Assembly (NCBI GenBank): GCA_027592485.1
Contig: JAQCKL010000088.1
Location: 1-11,511 of the forward strand
Direction: 5' to 3'
Origin: Cyanobacteriota bacterium
GTDB lineage: Bacteria > Cyanobacteriota > Cyanobacteriia > Phormidesmidales > Phormidesmidaceae
Length of the DNA: 11,511 nucleotides
Positions 5,680 through 11,450 of this stretch are shown piece by piece (positions within the stretch are counted from its first letter, which is position 1; each line of letters opens with the position of its first letter). The notes beneath the pieces were generated by a model. It was given only the letters and a program-made list of their open reading frames with translations. It ran no database searches and was not told the origin of the DNA. A program made the position numbers and the translations under genes.

Positions 5680-8412
5680 CTATAGCCACTCATCTTCATC
5701 ACCCCAGTCATTATCATAGTTACCGTTAGCGGTGCCGCTAGGCCGACTGCGCTGTCCCTGGGAGGGTCCGCCAGGGGAGCGGTTGGGGGAACGGCGATCG
5801 CTCCCTTGGGGTGAGCGGGGCCGACGTTCTGGGGGGACATCCCCAGGGGGACGGCCACTGCCGTAGGGATCAGGGCGATCTCTTGGGGACGGCTCATCCC
5901 AGACATCTTGACCCAGGCCATAGCCATCGTCGCGGGTCTTCGGGGGGCCATAGGCCGAATCCCGGCGCGGATCGCTCGGACGGTCGGCCCTGTCAGGCTC
6001 GCTCCCTGGCCTAGGGGGCGGGTCATAGGGACGATCCTGGCCGCGACCATAGGCTTGATCTCGGATCGAATCCTGTTCGCGGGGATAGGCGCTGCCCTGA
6101 TTGGGCGCACCGCCGCTGTAGGGATCCCGGTCGTAGCGGTCGATTGGGTAAGGATCCTGTCCTCGGGATCCTAAGGACTGAGGTTGATCCCGATAGGGGG
6201 GCTGATCATAGGGTCGCCCATAGGGCCGTTCGCTGGGCCGTTCACTGGGCCGGTTCGGCTCGTTGCGATAGCTGGGCGATCGCCCATAGGCATCATCAAC
6301 GGGTCGAGCGCTGCCCCCATAGGGATCATCGCGGTAGCGGGGACTGGGATCGTAATTGTCCCTGTAGCTGTCCCTGGCTCCATCCCGATAGTCGCCCCGA
6401 TCATCCCGACTGCCATAGTTGTCCCGGTAATCGCCGCGAGCCCCGCCCCTAGGGGCATCGTAATCCCAAGCCCCATCTTCCCAAGCAGGGTTACGCGTCC
6501 AACTGTCTTCATAGCGATCGCCGCTATCTTTGCCGCCAGAGAAGGTGCGCTTTAGGGTGCCCCCAATTTGACCGAGGAAGTCGTCTTCCTCGGGGTCATC
6601 GTAGGTGTAGGCTTCGCGGTTCAGTTCATAAACCTCATCCTGGAGTTCCACCTGGGTGATGTCGATGCCCCGTTCATCCCCCTGCTCCAGACATTCCCGC
6701 AGTTCTTGGATGAGGCGCTCGATGCGGCGGCGGCGATCGCGGGCAAATTGCATCCCAAAATCAAGCACCACTTCCCGCAGCACCCGCTCAGCCTGGTAGG
6801 TCAGGGCCTCAGCCCGGTTGCGTTTTTCCACCCGGTCGCGTTTGAGGCGATCGCTGTCGGCAAATTCCTCTGCCTCCAGAATCATCTTCTCGATTTCTTC
6901 CTCCGCCAGGGTAGAGGTGCCTTGAATGGTGAGGCTCTGTTCCCGACCCGTGGTGCGATCCATTGCCGACACCTGCAAAATGCCGTTGGCATCAATGTCA
7001 AAGGACACCTGCACCTGGGGCACCCCTCTGGGGGCCGGGGGAATCCCCATTAATTTAAAGCGCCCTAGGGACTTGTTATCGTTCACCATTTCCCGCTCCC
7101 CCTGCAGGGCATGGACTTCCACCATGGTCTGATTATTTTCAGAGGTAGAGAAAATATCCGATCGCCGCACCGGGATCGTGGTGTTGCGGGGAATTACTTT
7201 TTTCATTACCCCGCCAATGGTTTCTAGACCCAAAGACAGCGGAGTTACATCCAGCAGCAGCACGTCCTGCAGCTCTTGGTTCAAGATCCCCGCTTGGATA
7301 GCAGCCCCCACCGCCACAACCTCATCCGGATTGACGTTTTGGTTGGGTTCTCGGCGAATCAGCGATCGCACCAGTTCCTGCACCATGGGCATGCGGCTCG
7401 ATCCGCCGACCAGCACCACTTCATCAATTTGATCTGGCCCCAAATTGGCATCGTTGAGGGCCTGCTTGAGGGGACCCCGCAAACCGCTGAGCAGATCCCC
7501 ACAGAGCCCTTCAAATTCAGAGCGGGTGAGCTGGGTTTCTAAATGCTTGGGGCCATCGGCAGTGGCGGTAATAAAGGGCAGATTAATGTCGGTGGTGGCT
7601 ACCCCTGACAGCTCAATTTTGGCCTTTTCCGCCGCTTCCATGAGCCGCTGTAGGGACTGGCGATCGCGGCGCAGATCAATGCCCTCCGCGCCCAAAAACT
7701 GGTCCGCCAACCAATCGACAATCTTGGCATCGAAGTTGGTGCCCCCCAACTGGGTATCCCCAGCGGTGGCCCTGACCTCAAACACCCCATCCCCGACATC
7801 TAACACCGACACATCAAAGGTGCCGCCCCCCAGGTCAAAAACCAAGATGGTCTGGTTGTAATCCTGATCGAGCCCATAGGCGAGGGCCGCAGCGGTGGGT
7901 TCGTTGAGAATCCGCTTTACCTCTAGTCCCGCCACCCGACCTGCATTGCGAGTGGCTTGGCGCTGGGCGTCATTAAAATAGGCGGGTACCGTAATCACCG
8001 CACTGGTGATGGTTTGCCCTAAATAGCGATTGGCCTCATCCACTAACTTCCGCAGCACCATGGCGGAAATTTCCTCGGGGGCAAATTCTTTGTCCAGACG
8101 AGGGCACTTGATCCGCACATTCGCGGATTCATCTCGACGAATGGTGTAGGGGACTCGTTTCGATTCGGCGCTGAGTTCGGCGTATTTGCGCCCCATGAAG
8201 CGCTTCACCCCATAAAAAGTGTTTTGGGGGTTTAACACCGTCTGCCGCCGGGCCATCTGCCCCACCAGCCGTTCGCCATCCTTGCTAAACGCCACCACGG
8301 ATGGGGTGGTGCGCATGCCTTCGACGTTGGCAATGACCACGGGTTTGCCGCCTTCCATGACAGCGACGACCGAGTTGGTTGTGCCTAGGTCGATGCCGAC
8401 AACTTTTCCCAT
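5680..8412 (-). CDS. dnaK: Hsp70 chaperone DnaK (DnaK3-like) with a very long disordered C-terminal tail
   Basis: A 910-residue Hsp70, against about 640 for E. coli DnaK and roughly 770 for Synechocystis DnaK3. The nucleotide-binding domain has GIDLGTTNS (6-14), the DLGGGTFD phosphate-2 loop (193-200) and LVGGSSRMP (334-342). The interdomain linker DVLLLDVTPLSL is at 383-394, the substrate-binding beta domain runs to about 500, and a helical lid follows to about 615. Residues 622-910 are low complexity, rich in Arg, Asp, Pro, Gly and Tyr with repeated YRD units, ending in acidic DNDWGDEDEWL. The adjacent dnaJ and the tail point to DnaK3, whose C-terminal extension is reported to associate with thylakoid membranes in Synechocystis. 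ATG at 8412 starts MGKVVGIDLG; GAGGAG lies 11 nt upstream. An in-frame upstream GTG (8490) adds 26 residues that do not look like family sequence. No CIRCE operator is seen. Confidence 0.96.
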   Translation of the reverse strand: MGKVVGIDLGTTNSVVAVMEGGKPVVIANVEGMRTTPSVVAFSKDGERLVGQMARRQTVLNPQNTFYGVKRFMGRKYAELSAESKRVPYTIRRDESANVRIKCPRLDKEFAPEEISAMVLRKLVDEANRYLGQTITSAVITVPAYFNDAQRQATRNAGRVAGLEVKRILNEPTAAALAYGLDQDYNQTILVFDLGGGTFDVSVLDVGDGVFEVRATAGDTQLGGTNFDAKIVDWLADQFLGAEGIDLRRDRQSLQRLMEAAEKAKIELSGVATTDINLPFITATADGPKHLETQLTRSEFEGLCGDLLSGLRGPLKQALNDANLGPDQIDEVVLVGGSSRMPMVQELVRSLIRREPNQNVNPDEVVAVGAAIQAGILNQELQDVLLLDVTPLSLGLETIGGVMKKVIPRNTTIPVRRSDIFSTSENNQTMVEVHALQGEREMVNDNKSLGRFKLMGIPPAPRGVPQVQVSFDIDANGILQVSAMDRTTGREQSLTIQGTSTLAEEEIEKMILEAEEFADSDRLKRDRVEKRNRAEALTYQAERVLREVVLDFGMQFARDRRRRIERLIQELRECLEQGDERGIDITQVELQDEVYELNREAYTYDDPEEDDFLGQIGGTLKRTFSGGKDSGDRYEDSWTRNPAWEDGAWDYDAPRGGARGDYRDNYGSRDDRGDYRDGARDSYRDNYDPSPRYRDDPYGGSARPVDDAYGRSPSYRNEPNRPSERPSERPYGRPYDQPPYRDQPQSLGSRGQDPYPIDRYDRDPYSGGAPNQGSAYPREQDSIRDQAYGRGQDRPYDPPPRPGSEPDRADRPSDPRRDSAYGPPKTRDDGYGLGQDVWDEPSPRDRPDPYGSGRPPGDVPPERRPRSPQGSDRRSPNRSPGGPSQGQRSRPSGTANGNYDNDWGDEDEWL

Positions 8413-8508
8413 CCGTTTGCTTTCTCCTCTTATGCAGTCACCTAAGGGACCATAGCTTGCCCCGATTGCGATCGAGGTAGCAACGGGCACGCCATGGTCG
8501 CCAATGCC

Positions 8509-8524
8509 TCAGATATATATAGTA
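8509..8524 (-). promoter_or_regulatory. Candidate dnaK promoter -10 region
   Basis: Read on the minus strand this is TACTATATATATCTGA, containing a TATATA hexamer about 100 nt before the dnaK ATG. The same 16-mer with one change stands before the tRNA-Leu gene in the opposite orientation (8656-8671). No good -35 hexamer is found at the right distance, and no CIRCE (TTAGCACTC/GAGTGCTAA) element is present. Confidence 0.4.
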
Positions 8525-8572
8525 GTCCCTCCTCTGATGGCTCCTATGGGTGTCTCGGTAGGGAATTCCGAT

Positions 8573-8593
8573 GGGCAGCAGGGTTGCTGACCC
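8573..8593. repeat. Short hairpin between the divergent dnaK and tRNA-Leu promoters
   Basis: GGGCAGCA (8573-8580) pairs with TGCTG plus CCC (8585-8589 and 8591-8593), with a GGGT loop and one bulged A. It lies between the two candidate -10 elements, so it is outside both predicted transcripts if those starts are right; it could instead be a protein-binding site. Confidence 0.35.
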
Positions 8594-8655
8594 TAAACGC
8601 CCCTCAATAGTTAATTTCAATGGCCCCAGAGGATGGCATCTTCCTAATCTCCTGA

Positions 8656-8671
8656 TACTATATATTTCTGA
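8656..8671 (+). promoter_or_regulatory. Candidate tRNA-Leu promoter -10 region
   Basis: TACTATATATTTCTGA ends 3 nt before the mature tRNA 5' end. A TATATA -10 at 8659-8664 would place the transcription start at about 8671, giving a very short leader. It matches 15 of 16 bases with the divergent dnaK element at 8509-8524. No clear -35 is seen. Confidence 0.45.
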
Positions 8672-8674
8672 CAC

Positions 8675-8756
8675 GCGGATGTGGCGGAATTGGTAGACGC
8701 GCTAGATTTAGGTTCTAGTGTCCTCGCGACGTGAAGGTTCAAGTCCTTTCATCCGC
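8675..8756 (+). tRNA. trnL: tRNA-Leu, anticodon UAG
   Basis: An 82-nt class II tRNA. The acceptor stem is GCGGATG (8675-8681) paired with CATCCGC (8750-8756). The D-arm contains GGTAGACGC, and the anticodon arm is CTAGA-TTTAGGT-TCTAG, giving anticodon TAG, which reads leucine CUA/CUN codons. An extended variable arm (TGTCCTCGCGACG), typical of tRNA-Leu, is followed by the T-loop TTCAAGT. The 3' CCA is not encoded. There is no intron, unlike the tRNA-Leu(UAA) gene of many cyanobacteria. Confidence 0.97.
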
Positions 8757-8908
8757 ATATGCAGGTTCCCTTTTTCAAGGGTTTCAGCCTCTCTACTATT
8801 GTATTGAGGCAGTATTTTAGTTGGTGCAACTGCTGTTTAGACTGTGAGCCACTGTGCTTATGTCCAAGGCAGCAGAGCGACCATAGGTTTCCGCTGCAAC
8901 GTGGCCAG
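8757..8908 (+). other. Structured stretch between tRNA-Leu and the terminator, no gene called
   Basis: About 150 nt with several small stems on the plus strand: CCCTT/AAGGG directly after the tRNA, GCCTC/GAGGC (8787-8791 with 8806-8810, followed by AGTATTTTAG), AGTTG-GTG-CAACT (8819-8831) and GCAGC/GCTGC (8869-8873 with 8893-8897). The GCCTC/GAGGC stem could be a first weak terminator for the tRNA. No convincing coding frame is seen: an open frame starting at 8844 runs antisense into the end of the kinase gene and has no recognisable content. Confidence 0.35.
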
Positions 8909-8960
8909 CGCCATAAGCTGTGATCAGTTCATGGCGGAATTGCTTTTTTTTTGCTTTTTT
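8909..8960 (+). terminator. Rho-independent terminator candidate, plus strand
   Basis: CGCCAT (8909-8914) pairs with ATGGCG (8931-8936) across a 16-nt loop, followed after GAATTGC by nine T (8944-8952) and six T (8955-8960). The T-runs make sense only for plus-strand transcription, i.e. for the tRNA-Leu transcript or a small RNA after it. It ends 6 nt before the stop codon of the convergent kinase gene and so insulates that gene from antisense reading. Confidence 0.65.
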
Positions 8961-8966
8961 CCAGCG

Positions 8967-10379
8967 TCAATCAGTGCCTTCAGCCTCCGTGGAAATGGGA
9001 ATGCAGACGGCAAAACAGGTTTTCCCTGGCACCGACTCTACCGACAACATCCCCTGATGGCGATTCTCCACAATCCGCCGCGCCACATCTAGCCCCAATC
9101 CTGACCCTTCTCCCATGGGCTTGGTGGTAAAAAACGGCTCATAGATCCGCAACCGAATTTCCTCCGGAATCCCCGGCCCCGTATCCACAATTTCTGTCCG
9201 CACATAGTTGCCATCGTGACAGGTGCGTAGGGTTAGCTTCCCCTTGCCCGCCATGGCCGCGATCGCATTATCAATCAAGTTCGTCCACACCTGGTTCAGC
9301 TCGCTGCCGTAGGCCAACACCTGGGGCAAATCGCGATCGTAGTGGCGCTCCACCGTGATGCCGCCTTTTAACTTGTAGGCAAACAGCCGCAGGGTATCCT
9401 CCAGCCCATCATGGATATCCACCTGCTGCAGCGCCCCCGCATCCATGTGGGAGTAAGATTTCATGGAATGCACCAGTTCCGAAATCCGCTCCGCCCCCCG
9501 TAGGCCGCTCTGCATCATCTCCATCACCTCAAAGGAGAGGGCCAGCCAGCGGATGCCCATCTCCCGCAGCGCTTTTGGGCTGTCTAGCCAGGGGTCGGTG
9601 AGCTGCGCCAGGGTTTCGGCCTCAATGCCCGCTGCCGCCAAGGGTTCGCTCAGCTTCCAGGCGTCGTCAATGCCGAAGTCTTCGAGCCAATCCAGGAGGG
9701 CGTCTTCGCGATCGCTCAGGGTCATCGGGTCAGGTCGCTGGCTGAGCAAGGTGTCATAGCCCCGTTCGCGGGTCTGCTGCCACTCTTCAGTATGGTCAGC
9801 TTCAGGCAACTGCTGACCATAGGTCAGGTTCATCATTTCCAGTTCCCGCATGGCCGGAAGGGCGTCTTTGAGCGCCCGCACGACAGCGGCAGCAGGGTTG
9901 TTGAGTTCGTGGGCCAGCCCCGCTGAGAGGGTACCGAGGGAGGCCATCTTTTCGCGGCTGCGGATAAACGACTCCAAGCCTCGAATCCGTTTCTGAACAA
10001 CCCGAAACATTGCCCGCTCAAAGATGCGGCAGGTGTGCAGCAACTCTAAAAAGTCAGCGCAATTGAGCTGGTAAAGATGACAGTCGGTCATGGCCCTTAC
10101 GGTCAAGGGCACCTGCTCTTCGGTCAGGACTTGAATTTCCCCAATAAAGCCTGGAGCCTCGGAGGTGCCAATCGGCATATCGACCCCTTCACTAAGGCGG
10201 GTGAGGGCCAGACGACCCTCAGTGAGGATAAAGAACCCTTTGGGATCTCCCCCTTCCTTGACCAGGAATTCTCCTTTAGCGAGGGGATAGGGGTGGGCGC
10301 GATCGCACACCCATTGCAATCGCTCGGTGGGCAGGGCTTGAAAGGGCTCTAGGGCGAGTAAGCTGTCAATACAAAGCAC
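8967..10379 (-). CDS. Soluble sensor histidine kinase with N-terminal cyclic-nucleotide-binding domain
   Basis: A 470-residue protein without signal peptide or membrane segments. Residues 5-125 form a cNMP-binding (Crp-like) domain: FLVKEGGDPKGFFILTEGRLALTR, then GFIGEIQVLTEEQVPLTVRAMTDCHLYQL. The H-box ASLGTLSAGLAHELNNPAAA has phospho-acceptor H157. The second helix of the dimerisation domain appears only at about 291-310 (SGLRGAERISELVHSMKSYS), so roughly 110 residues are inserted between the two. The ATPase domain has the N-box NQVWTNLIDNAIAAM (362-376), DTGPGIP (399-405) and GEGSGLGL (423-430), so it should be catalytically active. It would sense a cyclic nucleotide or similar ligand and phosphorylate an unlinked response regulator; none is in the window. 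The start is GTG at 10379: the frame closes 13 nt upstream and the next ATG lies inside the cNMP domain. It is divergent from the toxin gene (82 nt apart). Confidence 0.9.
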   Translation of the reverse strand: MLCIDSLLALEPFQALPTERLQWVCDRAHPYPLAKGEFLVKEGGDPKGFFILTEGRLALTRLSEGVDMPIGTSEAPGFIGEIQVLTEEQVPLTVRAMTDCHLYQLNCADFLELLHTCRIFERAMFRVVQKRIRGLESFIRSREKMASLGTLSAGLAHELNNPAAAVVRALKDALPAMRELEMMNLTYGQQLPEADHTEEWQQTRERGYDTLLSQRPDPMTLSDREDALLDWLEDFGIDDAWKLSEPLAAAGIEAETLAQLTDPWLDSPKALREMGIRWLALSFEVMEMMQSGLRGAERISELVHSMKSYSHMDAGALQQVDIHDGLEDTLRLFAYKLKGGITVERHYDRDLPQVLAYGSELNQVWTNLIDNAIAAMAGKGKLTLRTCHDGNYVRTEIVDTGPGIPEEIRLRIYEPFFTTKPMGEGSGLGLDVARRIVENRHQGMLSVESVPGKTCFAVCIPISTEAEGTD

Positions 10380-10399
10380 AGGTTTGAGCTGTTAAACAG
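10309..10399. repeat. Copy A of a 91-bp direct repeat (start of the intact kinase gene)
   Basis: This stretch covers the first 24 codons of the kinase and 20 bp of its leader. It aligns without gaps to 11097-11187 at 77 of 91 positions, in the same orientation, offset 788 bp. The two copies bracket the toxin-antitoxin genes. Confidence 0.9.
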
Positions 10400-10417
10400 C
10401 AATGAACAATCAACAAG

Positions 10418-10435
10418 CATTGTATTGACATTGTA
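10418..10435. promoter_or_regulatory. Direct repeat CATTGTA x2, candidate operator of the toxin-antitoxin pair
   Basis: CATTGTA occurs at 10418-10424 and 10429-10435, eleven bases apart, so both face the same side of the helix. The first touches and the second overlaps the -35 hexamer of the toxin promoter. On the minus strand each copy contains TACAAT, a -10-like hexamer for the kinase gene. Ribbon-helix-helix antitoxins commonly autorepress by binding short repeats over their own promoter, so this is a natural operator candidate. Confidence 0.45.
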
Positions 10436-10454
10436 AATATGCTCTGGCTACACT
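10425..10454 (+). promoter_or_regulatory. Candidate promoter of the brnT-brnA operon
   Basis: TTGACA (10425-10430, a perfect -35) and TACACT (10449-10454, 4 of 6 matches to the -10) are separated by 18 bp. The expected transcription start, about 10461, is next to the toxin ATG at 10462, and there is no Shine-Dalgarno sequence. The toxin may therefore be translated from a leaderless message. Confidence 0.55.
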
Positions 10455-10458
10455 GCAA
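10430..10458 (-). promoter_or_regulatory. Candidate promoter of the histidine kinase gene
   Basis: On the minus strand TTGCAG (10453-10458) and TACAAT (10430-10435) are 17 bp apart, the latter matching the -10 consensus at 5 of 6 bases. Initiation near 10423 would give a leader of about 44 nt before the GTG start. It overlaps the toxin promoter head-on, so the two would compete. Confidence 0.4.
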
Positions 10459-10461
10459 GCT

Positions 10462-10758
10462 ATGGATGTGTATTTTGTTCTTAACGGCATTACGTTTGTC
10501 TGGAACGATGGAAAAGCTCAGGCCAACATCCAAAAGCATGATGGCGTAACGTTTCAGCAAGCGACAGAAGCCTTCTTTGATCCACTCTTAGTCGTGGTGG
10601 ATGCGAGTCGCAATGAGGAGGCACGCGACGCCATCATCGGCCTTGATAAACGCTGGAATCTTTTGTACGCCGTTTTTATTGAACGCGAAAACGACACGAT
10701 TCGAATTATTTCAGCCCGAAAAGCAACGCGCAAGGAACGTGAATATTATGAAAGCTGA
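10462..10758 (+). CDS. brnT: BrnT-family toxin (ribonuclease of a type II toxin-antitoxin system)
   Basis: A 98-residue protein, the usual size for BrnT. Family motifs are visible in order: FVWNDGKAQANIQKHDGVTFQQA (residues 12-34; most members have WD..KA..N..KHGV.F), FFDPL (38-42), EEARDAIIG (52-60), and near the end DTIRIISARKATRKEREYYE (78-97), the 'iRIISAR.At..Er..Ye' signature. BrnT is a RelE-fold ribonuclease that stops translation when its antitoxin is lost. KHDGVT carries one extra residue relative to the common KHGV form. It overlaps the following antitoxin gene by 11 nt, which means translational coupling, and the toxin comes first, as is normal for BrnTA. No frameshift or truncation is seen, so it should be functional. 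Confidence 0.88.
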   Translation: MDVYFVLNGITFVWNDGKAQANIQKHDGVTFQQATEAFFDPLLVVVDASRNEEARDAIIGLDKRWNLLYAVFIERENDTIRIISARKATRKEREYYES

Positions 10759-11032
10759 AACATTAAAAAAACGGTTAGATAGAAATCGCCCGATGACCAC
10801 GATCACCATTCGGATGCCCGAAGATGTCATCGAAGATCTGAAACGAGTTGCACCGTTACTGGGATTTTCTGGGTATCAGCCACTAGCACGGGCCTATATC
10901 GGGCAAGGGCTTCGTACTGATTTGGAACGTCTAGAAGGAGATACGGTCTCTGCACTCATTGCGAGCTTGAAACGTCATGGTGTTAGTGATGAATTGCTTC
11001 AGGAAGCTTTGGGTGAAGTCACTCAGCATTAG
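10748..11032 (+). CDS. brnA: BrnA/CopG-like ribbon-helix-helix antitoxin
   Basis: A 94-residue protein from ATG at 10748, which overlaps the end of the toxin gene by 11 nt. Residues 17-50 look like a ribbon-helix-helix DNA-binding domain: strand TTITIRMPEDVIEDLKRVA, then LLGFSGYQPLARAYIGQGL, the 'GYQ.L...Y' pattern of BrnA/CopG antitoxins. The C-terminal part (LERLEGDTVSALIASLKRHGVSDELLQEAL) is helical and would be the region that covers the toxin. BrnA normally neutralises BrnT by binding it and the pair represses its own promoter. Earlier in-frame starts inside the toxin gene are unlikely. The exact antitoxin subfamily is less certain than the toxin. Confidence 0.78.
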   Translation: MKAETLKKRLDRNRPMTTITIRMPEDVIEDLKRVAPLLGFSGYQPLARAYIGQGLRTDLERLEGDTVSALIASLKRHGVSDELLQEALGEVTQH

Positions 11033-11096
11033 TATTCTTGCTTTTAGACAAGCTGTCGGTTAAAACCAGAAGTGCGATGCAACCCTCAAGATCTAA
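11033..11096. other. Spacer after the toxin-antitoxin pair, nothing recognised
   Basis: A 64-bp AT-richer spacer between the antitoxin stop codon and the kinase remnant. I see no strong terminator hairpin or open frame in it. Confidence 0.4.
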
Positions 11097-11187
11097 ACCC
11101 ACTGCAACCGCTCGGTGGGCAGGGCTTGGAAGGGCTCTAGGGCTAACAGACTGTTGATGCAAAGCACAGGTTTGAGCCAATAAACAG
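11094..11187 (-). pseudogene. 5' remnant of a second histidine kinase gene (copy B of the 91-bp repeat)
   Basis: Read on the minus strand from GTG at 11167, this encodes 24 residues (MLCINSLLALEPFQALPTER then LQWV) and then stops at TAG (11094-11096). All but one residue equal the start of the intact kinase (Asp5 to Asn), while ten codons differ silently: TTA/CTG, AGC/AGT and CAA/CAG changes are examples. Some 20 bp before the GTG also match (CTGTTTA and CTCAAACCT are shared). The silent pattern shows that this copy evolved as a working coding sequence before it was cut off, so it comes from a paralogous or imported kinase gene and is not a fresh duplicate. The remaining ~446 codons are missing. 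Confidence 0.82.
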
Positions 11188-11301
11188 AAAGACAGGATTT
11201 GAGTCAGACCAACCAACATTGGATCTTGGGTGGCAGTCGCCTAACGTAACCATAGGAATAAGGCTAGATAAACCAAGTCCATGTTGAGAACCGTAGTTCT
11301 G

Positions 11302-11338
11302 CCCCTCACCCCCAGCCCCTCTTCCAGGGGGCGAGGGG
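11302..11338. repeat. C/G-rich inverted repeat of cyanobacterial dispersed-repeat type
   Basis: CCCCTC-A-CCCCC (11302-11313) pairs with GGGGG-C-GAGGGG (11327-11338): an 11-bp stem with one A/C mismatch and a 13-nt loop AGCCCCTCTTCCA. Near-identical 'cccctcacccccagcccctct' units are, to my knowledge, scattered in intergenic DNA of many cyanobacteria. It lies directly downstream of the truncated frame that ends at 11355. Confidence 0.65.
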
Positions 11339-11354
11339 AACTCCAGGTTTTAAG

Positions 11355-11450
11355 TTAGACGAGGTTGAAATGCTCCCAGATAAAATCTTCTAGGGCTGCT
11401 TCGTTACTGAACTGCCAACCCTGGGGCGTGGATTCTAGAGCGTAATTAGG
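11355..11450 (-). pseudogene. Gene fragment, possibly N-terminal piece of a NucS/DUF91-like endonuclease
   Basis: A minus-strand frame reads YALESTPQGWQFSNEAALED then FIWEHFNLV and stops at TAA (11355-11357). The 'W.F..EAALEDFiW' pattern recalls the start of cyanobacterial endonuclease NucS/DUF91-like proteins, in which about 150 or more residues should follow. Here the frame ends at once and the C/G-rich dispersed repeat begins 17 bp further on. Upstream the frame runs into the AGGGCTT-containing segment, with no ATG or GTG start before a stop near 11508. Both ends therefore look broken. The family assignment is from memory and tentative. Confidence 0.4.

Noticed and set aside
8413..8490. 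26-residue N-terminal extension of DnaK from an upstream GTG
   Set aside because: MGKVVGIDLGTT is the universal Hsp70 start and has a GAGGAG ribosome binding site; the added residues match nothing in the family.
8413..8674. CIRCE/HrcA heat-shock operator upstream of dnaK
   Set aside because: I looked for TTAGCACTC-N9-GAGTGCTAA on both strands and found no match.
11019..11219. Minus-strand frame of 66 codons over the kinase remnant
   Set aside because: It is in a different frame from the recognisable kinase remnant, and its similarity to a frame at 10366-10560 only reflects the DNA repeat.
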